This document shows, one piece after another, positions 48,063 through 60,361 of a DNA stretch of 64,000 nucleotides (positions within the stretch are counted from its first letter, which is position 1; every line of letters starts with the position of its first letter). Under the pieces are notes generated by a model. The model was not told the origin of the DNA. It searched no databases and saw only the letters and a list, made by a program, of their open reading frames with translations. The DNA comes from Mytilus edulis (Eukaryota > Mollusca > Bivalvia > Mytilida > Mytilidae). The position numbers were made by a program, and so were the translations under genes. Location of the stretch: positions 62,985,674-63,049,673 of the forward strand of contig NC_092350.1 of NCBI RefSeq assembly GCF_963676685.1, read 5' to 3'.

Positions 48063-48184
48063 ACTAAAAGTGTGTGCAGATCTGATTAACTCTTATAACT
48101 ATGCTTCCGCAAAAATATATTGGGAACATTATGTTTAACTCTACAAAAATTCCTCTATGTACAGTACGTGTCTTTACTTTTGCA

Positions 48185-48420
48185 AGGAAAGGTAACATTA
48201 AAAAAAGAAACAAAAGACACCAAAGGAACAATCAAACTCAGAGGTCGAAAACAAACCGACACAGTCATAGCGAAAAACGGTAACCGACGAGAAGACAAAC
48301 AAAAGTCCACATAGCAAAGAAAACTAAAAACTTAGCAACACGTAACCAAACAAAACCTGGGATGATCTCAGATGTTCCGGAAGGGGAGAAAATCCTGCAA
48401 TTTTAGCAACGGTGGATATT
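48185..48420 (+). repeat. Dispersed repeat family E, diverged copy
   Basis: AAACAAAAGACACCAAAGGA, AAACAAACCGACACAGTCAT, GCAAAGAAAACTAAAAAC and GGGATGATCTCAGATGTTCC in order match the family at 56950-57130 and 60845-61090. Confidence 0.7.
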
Positions 48421-49619
48421 ACGCACATAGAAAAAAATCAACATGACAAGATATCAGAAAATTTTCCGAAAGAGATGTTTATGTTCTTTTTAAGTAGCTG
48501 AATTAAAACTTTGGGTTCTTCGTTTATCGAGGAAGAAATTTTGCAGATGTCTTTGCAATTTGCTTTTTCATAGTCAAATGCACTCTTGACATTATTTTCA
48601 AAAGCGTATACATCAAAACGTGTTCATTGACATGGTCAGTTTATTTGGAATGTCCCTTTGATATCTTTCGCCACTCTGTTCCTAAGATTGTTCGTTCCAA
48701 ACCATATAAATTTAACATGTCATATTGCGTTATTTTTATTTCATTGTACAAACAAAGAAATTAAACACAATCCTTTTGATTTTTAAACTACGAATTCCTT
48801 ATAAATACAAAGAAAACATTGAAGGATTGCCAATTAGACCAAACACTATCAAAAAACCAAACTGAATGAAAGCAAGAATAAGGTCATGCAACATTTTTTT
48901 GTTATGCTGTTCTGTCAGAAATAACCCATAATGCATTTGAATATTAAGAAAGCGTGCGGCTACAAAATCACAATATTGTAAAATAATGTATAAAATTAAA
49001 AATCAGAATTTTCAGTTAATATTTTGCATAGTTTTAAACTTTGATAATCACACTTTATATACACATTACACAAACACACTACTCCTCATATACCATATCC
49101 CCGTTCTCCTTAAACCATCATCTATCATTGCACCATATACCATACACCATTACACCATACACGTTATTATTTTTTGGGAACTTTACACCATTCAAGGGCT
49201 GTACAGATGCTTGTACATGTATTAAATACGTGAGTCAATGTATTGTGAATTCACATCAGTTTGAATAATATATACTGGTGTAGAAATTGTATTCTATGTT
49301 TCTATACATGTATGTAAGTTGAACACTCAACAGAAACACTTGATCAACGATGACTATGACTAAAACATTTTATGAACTATCTTATCAAAATTGATACCGA
49401 AAGCTGCTTTTAAAGTACCGATATATGCTTTACCAGTGTACTGATTATCTTCTGTTGTAGCAAAAAGGAATATTATATGACGGAGTTTTGCACGCAAAAA
49501 ATTCTAAACTGCTAAAATCCACTTCATTTTAACTTTGGTTGAAAGTTGGCATATTGGCAATCATATCATATGTCCTTACTTTTATATGAACGTTAATTTC
49601 TACATTGACTTGATGTATA
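48421..49619. other. Intergenic, no gene seen
   Basis: AT-rich. A CACCATACACC/TACACCAT-rich patch at about 49085-49165 is a weak simple repeat. No coding feature. Confidence 0.45.
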
Positions 49620-49935
49620 GGGGGAGGGTTGAAATCTCAAAAAGCATGTTTGATCCAGCTGCAGTTTTGTGCCTATCACAAGTCAGGGGCCTTTGTCCTT
49701 TGTAAGTCTTGTATAATTTTTTTTCTTTTATGTGTATGGGAGTTAAGTATGACGTTCACTGTCACTCAACTAGTGCACATTTTTGTTTAGGGGTCTGTTG
49801 AAGCACGCCTCCGGGTGCGGGATTTTCTCGCTGTATTGAAGACCAATTGGTGGCCATGGCTGCCGGCTGTTTTCTGCATTATAGTCGGGTTTTTGTCTCT
49901 TTTACACATTCCCAATTTATATTCTCAATTTCTAA
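49620..49935 (+). repeat. Dispersed repeat family B
   Basis: GATCCAGCTGCAGTTTTGTG, CACAAGTCAGGGGCCTTTGT, then GCACGCCTCCGGGTGCGGGA, TTTTCTCGCTGTATTGAAGA and TATAGTCGGGTTTTTGTCTC. The second half is the inverse of the text at about 44068-44110. Confidence 0.65.
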
Positions 49936-50137
49936 AAGGTTATATTTTGCATACGAAAAAATTCTACGTAGTGATCATACCTGTCGAATAATTCCTGCAA
50001 CATTTATTATCACACTATATCGGAAAAAAATATAAAAAGTTCTAGCATGATTCGTGTGATTAGAGAAAACAATTGCATGTTTTCCAAGTACAAATGACAA
50101 ATCATAACACAGGAATATAATTAAAAAGAAATTTTAA

Positions 50138-50143
50138 TTTATT
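50138..50143 (-). terminator. Candidate poly(A) signal of gene C
   Basis: Minus-strand AATAAA about 135 bases past the gene C stop codon, the first such signal downstream. Confidence 0.45.
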
Positions 50144-50276
50144 CAAATGAATTATATGTGCGTACTTGTATCTATTGGTTTTGTTAAATAAGTGAACTTT
50201 TTTTTTCTTTTTCTTTTTAAAGCAAAATGTGTTTAAGCAGATTATATAATTCCGAGCAACTTCTGTGTAAGTTCCA

Positions 50277-52117
50277 TCAATAACCACTAAACGCGTGTTC
50301 CTCGTGGCTGTCATACTGTCCCACAGAATTAACGCGACCTACGTTTCCTACAAATGATTGATTATGAAATCTGGATGCAAAATTAGACTTGTGATTGTTT
50401 GCAGCTGCAGGCCAACCAATAGATGTTGATGGATTATTATACCACCCACGTTGGGAATAATTATTACCCCTATGTTGCATCTGAGTTGTATCTTGATTGG
50501 AAATTTGTCCCACATTTTGCCTTTCGTTGCTATACAAATTAGTACTCCTGCTTCTTTTATCCGTAATACCGTGTGACTCAAAACCGTTGTTCCGGACACC
50601 TGAATAACGGTGACCACGTTGATAAGATCTCTCACATCTTTGAAATTGTGAATTATTTGGCCGTTTATCTCTCCAATCAAAATTATTCACTAGTTGACCA
50701 TTATCATAATCGAGGGCTTGATTTAGATATTGATTATTCTTATGCGGTTCACCCGAATATTGCTCTTTGGTTTGATTAGATCTTTCATATTTTTGCAGTT
50801 TTTGCCGTCCATCTCTAACATCATAGTTATTATGATTTTCTAGTTGACCGTTATTTATTTCGATGGGTTGTTGCCGATCTTGGTTATTAGTATGTCGTTC
50901 ACCTGAGTATCTCCCAAATCTGTGTGAGTAATTTGGACGTTCATTTCTAAAATCAAAGCTATTGCCCAGTTGACTGTTATCCTTATCCAGTGGTTGTTGT
51001 TGATCTTGATAATTGTTTTGCCGTTCTACTGGATATTGCTCATTAGTTTGATGAGATCTCTCATATTTTTTCAAATTTGAGATATTTACTCGACCATATC
51101 TGACATTATAATTATTGCCTAATTGACTGTTATCGTTATCGAGTGGTTGTTGGTGATCCTGATAAAAATGTTGTCGTTCTACCGGATACTGCTCATAAGT
51201 TTGGTGAGATCTCCCAAATTTTTGTAATTGTGAGAAATTTGACCGTTCATCTTCGACATTATAGTTGTTGATCAGTTGAGCATTATCGTAATCGAGTGAT
51301 TGTTGTCGATTTTCTTGATTATCACGATGTTGATCAATTTTTGATTCCCATTGTTGACTTTTTGTAGGATCGTGCAAAGTGTTTTGGTGTCTCTGTAGGT
51401 CTTGCTCTTGGTATCTGTCACCAATGCAACGATTCGACGAAATCGTTGATATATCAGGTGACGTAGTTTTATGGTATGATGTTTTAGTTTTTTTCTCCTT
51501 TTTTGGTTCATGTTGTGTTCTACGTAACCGATAATACAGGAACAAAAATGAAGGTTGAAGAATGAATCCCAAAATTACAACTACAAATATGTAAGGTGCA
51601 TACCATTCGAGTTTTGAGCATGTTACTCTTCCCTTCAATTCAAGTAATGCCTGATCATCACTATACCACAAATACAGTAATAATCCATTTTCTGCATAAT
51701 ATACTATATAATACCATGCAAAACATTTCCCCCCACATTGATCTTGCTTGTGGCATTTATAAACATCTGATACACAGAAGCAAAATATATTTCCTATCAT
51801 TCCCAAAAATAAATCCGGTTCCTCTAATACTCGAAATTTGTTGTCATCATTCCATCTTTCACATGCGCCATAAACTACTCCAACAAGTAATCGATAGAGA
51901 ATAAAATACATAACAAGCATACTATACTCAGCGGCTACGAGGGCAATAAGAATAATGCGTGGTAATATCTCAGCAAACCGCGATATCCAGTGAACGAGTT
52001 TAACTAACATGCTGTCGTCTTCCATCTGTTCTTTTTTACGATGTTGATGCTTGAAGGCATTCAAAGACCAAGCAAGTCCAAGGAAAGATGTAGTTATACT
52101 AACATAACGAAGAATTC
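50277..52117 (-). CDS. Gene C exon 4: membrane core and repeat tail
   Basis: 1841 nt from a TACTACAG acceptor to the stop. The core is homologous to gene B over ~200 residues (HWISRFAEILPRIILIALVA, CHKQDQCGG). Then come ~415 hydrophilic residues: five repeats, an Asn/Arg/Ser-rich segment and the shared C-terminal motif. Confidence 0.95.
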
Positions 52118-54596
52118 CTGTAGTACAAGAAAAAATAGAATTATTTTTACATTATAAAGGAACGATAAACATTGTTGATATACCGAACATTGCGTACGTG
52201 CGTATTTTAAATTAAAGCAGCTAATGACATGCAAATTCGATGAATCCTGATTTGAGTTCGATAAAAAAGTTTTCCGTTCCGCAACTCTTATATGCATTGT
52301 TTAAATGTATATCATGCGAATACAATACAATTAGTATCATCAAAGGCATCAACGTTTTGCAAATATCGACTTTTTCGTGTGTCATACAATGTCATTGATG
52401 TCAGCATATAATAATTTCCAGTTCAGCATGAACCTATGAATAGATAATATAATGTGTTGGTTCTGTTAGGGGAGTAAACAGTGATATATATGGGAAATTT
52501 AGACTGCCACTTAATATTAAGCTGTTTGTTCTATATAAAGAATATTTGCCTTGCAACAACCAATATTAGGACATCTTAGTGAGTTTGAAAGTATTTAAGC
52601 TTCAGAGAGTGTGGTTCTTAAATAACGTGATAACATCGGGTTTTTTTTTATAGAAAAGATGAATTGAAGTTTGTATTAAGGAAAATATCAGACATCAAAA
52701 TCAATGAAAAACCTTTGCATTCCCCATTCTAAGTTAATAAATAAAAAAAAGGTCAAAGAGCGTAAAGGACAAACTTAAGGTGCTTAACTGTTAAATAGAT
52801 GTACCAAGAAGCGAGCTATTGAATATAACTGTAAAGGACATATCCATAAAACATACTTAAACAGAGATGAGATAACCTTTTTCATTGGAATGATGTTTAA
52901 TGCATTCCTACTTCATACATGGTATATTGTATAACATGTATAATTACTCACGTGAATATGTAGTGTCAGTATGCATGTCCGTAATTAGCAGGTTAATTTG
53001 AATGGTTAATTGTGGAGCGGACTCTAATGTAGCTTCAACCAAAGTAAGGTAAGACGAAATATACACAACCCAATCGGAGTTAATATCAGATTTTCCACTT
53101 GCCAGAATCTGAGCATAACTACAATAACAAAAAAAATGTTTAACCTGTAAATACGTAACTGATGATTGATAACTCATTTGATATCCAATAGTAATAAATC
53201 ATTTTCGAGTTTGGTTAACACATTACGATACCATGTATGGTTTACATAATGTATTTGCAGTATAGTTAAAACCAACAGAGGAACACAGCGTGATTAGAAC
53301 AGCTTCATCTAACAGATTTGTAAACATCATTATACGTATCCATAGTGTGCTTTCATATTACAAAAAAGGGCCAATTCTAAAAAAAAGATTCATTTTGAAA
53401 ACAAGTAAAAATACTGCAAACTAGGATATTTATTTTCTCAATTAACCAGTAGGATTTTTATTCGTGTCGTTTTGAACTCGCGTGTATCCGATTTCTTTGT
53501 AGTATGTTTGTGGTATGTTTGCAACATGATGAAAACCTATGCGATGTACACTGATGACCAACTAACTTGTAAATTAATGAAGTGTTCATCATATTGAATA
53601 TGCAGTTTGGGTTTGAAGTTGACAAGTCCTGTGTATTTCTTGACTGGTATAATAGATAAACATGGCTTTTACATATAAGTACGTACATGAAAGTAGGCAA
53701 TAGTGCTGCAAATGGACTAAAAACGACCACCACCACCAAACCAAATATTTGGAAGCACAATTTCTCTTTCCAGGAGGATATGTTATGGTACCCACAGTCA
53801 CACTTGTTGTGTTGTTTTGCAAAGAACAAAAATGCTAAGAAAAGTACTGGTGCGAAAGTAAATGCCAAAACAAGCAAACAATTAAAAAATGGCCCCACCG
53901 TCATATAGTGCAAGAACAAGAACACATCTGACAGAGTATCAAACAAATACAAGACGTATGTAAATAAAGTTAGCGCCACATGTAATGTTCCTAATTTGCA
54001 CGAATCATGGTACTTTTCCTTTCCAGAACAGCACATTCGATAGCAAGCTGCATACAAAATAACAACAATGACCATGCCTAGAATTGTAGTCACCATAATT
54101 AGTATTTTAAAAATGCCGCTCATTGGATTCAACGTATCTGAAAAATATAATGTTATTTAAAATTTACAAATGATCATGTTTTAATCAATACTGATAATCA
54201 TAGGTATAAATGCACACATAAGCAAACTGTATATAAATAAGTAAATATTGATAGCATATTATATATGTTAAACTAACATATGAACAGATTTATAAATAGA
54301 CAGATATATAGGTATATATATAAAATGTATAACATTAAATTGTTCTTGCTTTATTTTATTATATTTGTCGGTTGATTGTGTTATAACCATATGATACGAA
54401 TACATTTACTCTCTTTTGAGCCAAAATTTATGATGACTTTACCTTGATCATGATAGTATACACCGGATGTCGTCTCAAAGTTCCAAAGCGGTGTGGTGGA
54501 AGCGCTATTCATGAGCGATGTACTAGTTTTATTACAGTTACGATGCCATGGCGTTATATTGGAATCCCAACCAAACTGAGTCGTCATCTCTGTCAT
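50277..54596 (-). CDS. XKR-family membrane protein, gene C (870 residues, repeated Gln/Asn-rich tail)
   Basis: Four coding exons: 54596-54443 (exon starts 54598), 54137-53687, 53118-52952 and 52117-50277, with introns of 305, 568 and 834 nt. All frames and phases (1, 2, 1) agree, and the model is uninterrupted. XKR blocks are YLFDTLSDVFLFLHY, VEATLESAPQLTIQ, FLGLAWSLNAFKHQ and ENGLLLYLWYSDD. Known family members scramble phospholipids at the plasma membrane; some are switched on by cleavage of the C-terminal tail. Here the tail (about residues 456-870) is much longer than theirs and has five ~42-52-residue imperfect repeats. Each repeat starts QPLDxDNxQL-like and most contain a YERSxQTxEQY-like block. 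The last residues repeat gene B's FHNQSFVGNV and FSGY. This is the best-supported gene in the window. Ligand, partner and activation are unknown. Confidence 0.9.
52952..53118 (-). CDS. Gene C exon 3: LESAPQ exon
   Basis: 167 nt between TTATTGTAG and GTGAGT. It encodes YAQILASGKSD and LTLVEATLESAPQLTIQ. Phase 2 in, phase 1 out. Confidence 0.92.
53687..54137 (-). CDS. Gene C exon 2: first membrane segments
   Basis: 451 nt, TTTTTCAG acceptor and AT|GTACGT donor chosen by alignment with A and B. It encodes a first hydrophobic segment (ILGMVIVVILYAACYRMCC), YLFDTLSDVFLFLHY and two more membrane segments to LLPTF. Confidence 0.88.
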
Positions 54597-54598
54597 GA
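54443..54598 (-). CDS. Gene C exon 1 (coding): Thr/Asn-rich N-terminus
   Basis: 156 nt, the same length as in gene B, between GATATTTCAG and GTAAAG. ATG comes two bases after the acceptor. Shared features with gene B are a Trp-Asp near residue 10, CNKTSTSL versus CTKAGVSL, TTPLWNFETT versus TTPFESFETT and YYHDQG versus YYRDYG. NIT and NKT sequons are present. Confidence 0.8.
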
Positions 54599-56464
54599 CT
54601 GAAATATCAAAGAATAATAACTATTATTACATATTTGTTACAAAACGTTGGGTTTTGCATATGTAATATGCAATAACCTCAAAATTGTTCAACTATTATT
54701 GCTGCCCGGGACATTGAAAGGTAATTGGTTATTGTGCCCTCATTCAAAATGTTTCTAAACGACAGTTGCGAACAATGACGTTGTTTAAAGTAATAAGTCT
54801 GAGAATTAAGTTACAATAGCTAGTAGTAACAATATGCAACTAACTATTATCGACTTGGTCTCAGCCATGTCAAATTATTGCTTTTGTGCTTTATTATATT
54901 CAAATATAAGAAGAAATGTTACAATACATGTGTATGCTGTAAATAAAACAAAACATATGAAAAAGAGATAAACTCATTTTAGATTTATCTTTTGTAGTCA
55001 TAAACAGTTTTTGTCTATTCTGCAGAACTTACACATACGATGAATAGATTATAACACCTCTTCAATATTGTATCTGGTATCAACTCTTAAACCATTTCAG
55101 CCATTGCTAAATATGGGAGTCTCGGAAGGATACAAGGGCCAATATGGAAAAGGGCATGTTATAATCTACACACAGCCACATACAAATTATCTTGAAATTT
55201 CATTATCCATATTAAAAATGTCTAGCAAATAATTATTCTTGTTTTTTTTTTATATTTAATTAATATTAAGGTGGGACAAAACTCTTTGAATTATATTTAT
55301 TATAGTAGTTTAATTCTCATCAGATTTGGAAAAAAAACAACACTTAAACCACTCATTTATCGGGAAAGTTTCATATGGATAGATAACATTTTGACAAATG
55401 ATATTTTTAATCAATGATGGGCTGAATATTTTCTTAACAATAGGACGTGATTAAAAAGTTCAGCTGATATTAACATATTTATCTCCCTTTAATGCTATGT
55501 AACACCATAGATCTCTTTCATATTGATTTCTTTCAACTTTCCTGAAGTTATCCTTTTTCATGATGATGTATAGCAAATTATTTTTTCACGCGATTTGCAA
55601 TTGCTAGACTACTTTTAGAGACATGTGTATTATAAAAAAAGGTCTAACTTTTCGTGTATACAGTCAGACCTGTTGGGTAAGAGTTGTCTTTTCCATAGTT
55701 AAAAGACTGAGGGTAAACAAGTGCAAATGCATGTAATATTACGTTCCAACATATGAAAACCATATACTACTGTTCATTGAGCAGACACAATTAACTTAAT
55801 TGATACCTTTAGTATTTTAGTTTAAACCCCAATTATATTAGTTCTTAAAAAGACAAATAACTTAAAAGATTTAACATTACTCACTGCTAATAATTTAAAC
55901 TCTTTGCATAAGAAGCCTGTCACAGTTTTTGAACGTTTAATCTTAATGAGATAACTCATTATCTAACATGATAGCAGACGTTCAAGTCGTTGTCCTACTT
56001 TCTGTGCAGTTAATTTGCACATTAAGATGATACAACATACAGTTTAACAAATCATTACAGTTAATGTACTAATGTAATTATTTACCTTTACACATGTCTA
56101 ACTAATGATGCGTAGTGTAGCATGATGGATTCGTATCAATCTGGATGAGGCTGTAAAATGTATATTGTCAATACTCAAAACTAAAACTGCATATTAAATT
56201 TACATCATTGAGTGATTAAGATTTTGGGGTTTGCACTGTACTTTGATTCTATTGACGATTTTGTGTGGTTTTTATATATACAACGGAAGGGTACCAGATA
56301 AGTACTGATCTTTGTCAGGCAACTGGCAATTCTCGTCAGTAAAGATTGGATTAGGAAGCACCTGACTTGTGCGTGCTCACAACTTCAATGTTGATGTGTT
56401 ATTTTTTGTTTTGTTCCTTATTTTGTACATTAGTGATGATGTTAGTTTAATACATTTAATAGTT
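54599..56464. other. Upstream flank of gene C
   Basis: AT-rich with no recognised gene or repeat. A non-coding first exon of gene C is expected here, because the first coding exon opens with a splice acceptor, but it cannot be placed from sequence alone. Confidence 0.4.
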
Positions 56465-56620
56465 TTCAACTGTCATTTCCGGCCCCTTTATAGCTGACTA
56501 TGGGTTTTGTTTATTTTTGAAGGACGTATGGTGACATATAGTTGTTGATTTTCATGTCATTTGATCTTTTGTGGAGAATTTCCTCATCTTTTTATTTTCA
56601 TAGTGTTACATTTGCACAGT
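56465..56620 (+). repeat. Dispersed repeat family C, diverged
   Basis: CCGGCCCCTTTATAGCTGAC, GTGACATATAGTTGTTGATT and TTTTGTGGAGAATTTCCTCA follow the family order, but the copy is diverged and lacks the terminal TTGGCA block. Confidence 0.6.
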
Positions 56621-56799
56621 AGTTTGAATATTTAGATTACCATTCTAACGATAAATCACTAACATCCAATAAGTCCGTTTGGTAAGTATTGTTGAATGTC
56701 GTTTTGTTAGACTCCTTTGTTATGAAACACAACGCAGATTTGTGTATGATTAGTTTATTAACAACCACTGTGTCGATCCCACTGCTTGTGGAGTTTGTA

Positions 56800-57850
56800 T
56801 TCCCCGAGGGTATCACCAGCCCAGTAGTCAGCACTTCTGTGTTGACAGAAATTATCATTGATATGGTCATAATTATAAATTCGCTGTTTACAAAACTACG
56901 AATTTTCGAGAGAAAAAAAACTAAGGCCTTTCTACCTAAGGAATAGAAGAGTAGCGAAAGATAGCAGAGGGACATACAAACTCATCAATCGAAAACAAAC
57001 TGACAACGCCAAGGATATAAAAAATAGACAAAACAAACAGACAAACAATAGATCACAAGACACACCATCGAAAACTAAAGACTAAGCAACACGAATCTCA
57101 CCACAAACTTGGGATAATCTCAGCTGCTCCGATAGTGTAAGCTTATCCTTCTCCAAATGTGACACTAATCGTGTAGCTCATGTTATTTCAAACCCGGTAA
57201 ATAGTCTAGTTCGGTAGGTCTTATTTTTGAAATGGGAACGGAATCGTAGTTATTTTCCGAGGGTATCATCAGCCCAGTGGTCAGCACTTCTGTGTTGACA
57301 GGAATTGTCATTGATATGGTCATTATAATAAATTATCTGTTGACTAAACTATGAATTTTCGAGACAAAAAAACATTCAAACTCATAAATTGGAAATAAAC
57401 TGACAACGCAATGGCTAAAAAAAGACACAAACAGCCAAATAATAGTACACAAGAAACAACATAGAAAACAAAAGACTAATTAACACAAACCCCACTAAAA
57501 CTAGGGATAATCTCAGGTACCCAGGACATGCAGGAAGGGTTAGTAAATCTTTCTCCGCATGTGACACCTGTCATGTAGCTCATGCTATTACAAACCCGGT
57601 GAATGATTTAGTTCGCAAGTCATACTATTGAAATGGGAACGGAATAGTAGTTACAAGATAAGTATCGGAGCATACCCGATATCATCGCTGAAACGAATAT
57701 TCCGTTACGGTCAACTAGCTCGTGATGCTGCCCTTAAGATTTACGAAGAATGATTTTAGTTCACCATTCAGAACTCTTAGGTGTATAGTTTTCTTGTGAG
57801 CAGAAATCATCTATCAAGGAAATCATGATAGGAAATACAAGCCCGGTAAT
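56800..57850 (-). mobile_element. 3' end copies of a reverse-transcriptase retroelement (family E), partly duplicated
   Basis: A block with CAGCACTTCTGTGTTGACAG and TTGATATGGTCAT occurs twice (about 56806-56911 and 57255-57363), each followed by AAATAAACTGACAACGC-type sequence and a CTCAGGTGCTCC-type stretch. The segment 57660-57850 on the minus strand is a diverged copy of the region that at 61203-61400 encodes a reverse-transcriptase C-terminus (plus words TTCCGTTACGGTCAACTAGC, CGTGATGCTGCCC). No intact frame. Confidence 0.6.
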
Positions 57851-57854
57851 ATCA

Positions 57855-58085
57855 AGAAGTAAAATCACGAAATTACTGAACTCCTCCGAGAAAAACTCAA
57901 AACGGAAAGTCCCTAATCACATGGCAAAATCCACAGCTCAAACACATCAAACGAATTGAAAACAACGCTCATATTCCTTACTTTGTTCAGGCGTTTCATT
58001 ATGTAGAAAATTGAGGATTGAACCTGGGTTTCATATCTAGCTAAACTTCTCACTTATATGACAGTTGCATCAAATTCAATTATAT
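57855..58085 (+). repeat. Dispersed repeat family A
   Basis: Well-preserved: GTAAAATCACGAAATTACTG, CGGAAAGTCCCTAATCAC, CTCAAACACATCAAACGAAT, GATTGAACCTGGGTTTCATA, CTAGCTAAACTTCTCACTTA. Confidence 0.75.
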
Positions 58086-59019
58086 TTACAACTATGCGTG
58101 AACTGAACAAACAGTCGTAATAGGCAAAACATGTCAACAATAGGGGTACAGCAGTCAACATTGTGTTATGATTTTATTCAATATCAAACAAACAAATATT
58201 TAACAAAACGTCACACAGGTTGATACATACACTATTTTTGTCGTTTAAAGTATGAACAATATATAGTCGATAGCTATTTTAGGCATATTATCTGCAGAAT
58301 CTAAATAAAAAGTTTCCGTTGTTCTTTTTGTCGTTTGTCTTTATGTTTATTATGAATTTCTTTAAAAAACTCATAAACGTCATTTTGTATCTAATAATAA
58401 TTGAAGGTCATATACACAAAGCACTATAAAATGAAAGAAAAGAATACAAAATTATCATTGAATAATAACACAATGCCGTAATGTATAAGTACAGAGCCAC
58501 GTCACATGTATAAAAAAAAGTCACACGTACAAGGCGCATTTAGCAAAAATGAAAGATAATACAAATATTATAGAACAATATCACAATGACGGTATATATA
58601 AGTATAGAGCTACGTCAAATAGATATCACCAAAAACAGACAAAACAGTAAAAAGTTATTAATTTCTGTGTCATTTTGGTCTCTTGTGGACAGTTGTCTCA
58701 TTAGCAATATATCATACCACATCTTCTTTTTTTATATATATATTAATAAAGACAAATAAAAGAACACTAGTACACGTTAGTAATATAATAGACAACTTCA
58801 GCATCAGACATTATACTTAGTTATAATTTGTAAACAAGATCGTGGTACCGAAGAATTTTAGAAAAAGGACGAGATGTTCTATGGCATGCATCTGGTTCTT
58901 TAACTTTCTGCTAAGAGACTGGTTACGTCTGAGTAGGAGCTGTAAGCTCTCTAATACCGAATAAGTAAGTTAGGAAACGTATATTTCATATGCAGATGCA
59001 GTTGGTATATTGCTTCTAA
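58086..59019. other. Intergenic with small repeats
   Basis: A ~100-bp local duplication is visible: AATGAAAGA ... TATCA(A/C)AATGACGGTA ... AGAGC(C/T)ACGTCA occurs at about 58430-58505 and 58548-58620. A family C fragment lies at 58665-58740 (TTGTGGACAGTTGTCTCATT). No gene seen. Confidence 0.5.
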
Positions 59020-59455
59020 GGTCGTCTTGTTTGTCATAGATTCTGATACTGAGATGACTGTGCATGTCAATTAGGAGATATATACTCCGTATTCAGGCTT
59101 TGTAAGGATGTTGCTATATAGAAAAGGAAATTTCACAATTTGGAAGCTGCAATCATCTCTTTTGTCGTCAAGTTTTGTTTCAACCGATCCTGATTGTCAA
59201 TTGCTAGATGTAAGCCAAGATATGAGGCATACTTAATTGTATCTGTTGTATTCTTTATCTCTCGTCCGATGAAAAACATGCAATCAACACAATCACCAAA
59301 TTTAGAATTGTTTTGTTAGAGAACATCATCTATATAGCGGAAAGTAAGGTTTGTAATACTGTTAACTTTATTTTATTCTATCTAAGAAGTTCCTGTATGA
59401 GGTCAGCTCATAAAAATGCACGAACAATTCGGCGGCAAGTGGGACAATTGTGGGG
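59020..59455 (-). mobile_element. Reverse transcriptase relic with YIDD motif
   Basis: Minus-strand translation gives, across shifting frames, an NCP/ADLIQELL segment (near 59440-59390), FRYIDDVL with the catalytic YIDD at 59336-59325, NSKFGDCVD, IKYASYLGLHLAID and KLDDKRDDCSFQIVKFPF (near 59150-59090). An in-frame stop follows YIDDVL, and frame changes occur. This order fits a retroelement reverse transcriptase family frequent in invertebrate genomes; I cannot place the clade (Penelope-like is one candidate). It is cut off at 59455 by a family D repeat. Confidence 0.7.
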
Positions 59456-59560
59456 GCTTTTCATCCGAGCGTCACTGGTGAGGCTTTTGAAGACGAAACG
59501 TTCGTCTGGCACAAACACACAGTTTTAATTCTGATATATATGATGAATTCATTTCCATGT
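59455..59560 (+). repeat. Dispersed repeat family D
   Basis: TCATCCGAGCGTCACTGGTG, AGACGAAACGTTCGTCTGG and a TATATATGATGAATTCATTT end. It truncates the reverse-transcriptase relic. Confidence 0.7.
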
Positions 59561-60019
59561 ATTATTCATCTAACTAAAAATTGCATAAAGTGAAAGAAAA
59601 CGAATGTATTTTTACTTATTTCAGGTTTCCTTACGACACGTGTTTCCGGTGTCGACAAATTTATATATCAAATAATGTTAACAACTTTTAAGGAGAAACG
59701 TTGCATTTGTCTTAACGCGATCTGGTATCAAATAATGTAATTTATATTGCCTTTCTATTTTTTTAAGCGATGGGTTGGTCGTGCTCTTAATAAAGCCCGT
59801 GTGTCTGAGTGCGTCTCCTCTGAACCTATAACAATATTTAAAAACAAGCTTGTCCCAATTGTTGAGGCTAATGCAATATTGAAACAGAATGTTTTATCCG
59901 AAATAATTCAATGTCTTCTTAAAGGAGTTATTCCCGATTTCGATTTCAGGTCAATCAGCTCTTGTTTCAAATTTTGAAAAAGGCTGGGCAAGATAAGATT
60001 TTGAAAAGTTTAACAAGAA
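59561..60019. other. Intergenic, unassigned open frame
   Basis: A 76-codon plus-strand frame at 59747-59977 has no motif I recognise. Nothing else seen. Confidence 0.35.
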
Positions 60020-60165
60020 GTTGTTATAGCTGACTGTGCGGTATTGGCTATGATCATTGTTGAAAGCCGTACGATGACCTATAGTTGTTAATTTCTTTCT
60101 CATGTTGGTCTCTTGTGGAGAGTTGTCTCATTGGCAGTCATACCGCATCTCCTTTTTTATATACA
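60020..60165 (+). repeat. Dispersed repeat family C
   Basis: TTATAGCTGACTGTGCGGTA, TTGAAAGCCGTACGATGACC, TATAGTTGTTAATTTC, GGTCTCTTGTGGAGAGTTGT and CATTGGCAGTCATACCGCAT, ending with a TTTTTTATATACA tail. Confidence 0.75.
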
Positions 60166-60361
60166 CTTACCTATCGTATAATACTCGATTGGATAATGTG
60201 TTAACCGGAAGTAACAAATTATCGTCTTTATTTAATCGAAATCGACATCATATAGTTTTGTTATCAGTGGACTGATAGCTATCCTTTCAACTGAAGGTGA
60301 CAGTTTCTAAACCTGATCCTCCATTTATTTAACGAAACTGAGCATTAATAAGTTAAATACA

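Noticed and set aside
47755-48138. Overlapping 84- and 113-codon frames
   Set aside because: Products of the CGATC-rich palindrome, low-complexity and present on both strands.
49085-49165. CRISPR-like or satellite array of CACCATACACC words
   Set aside because: Short, irregular and without spacers; a weak simple repeat in a eukaryotic genome.
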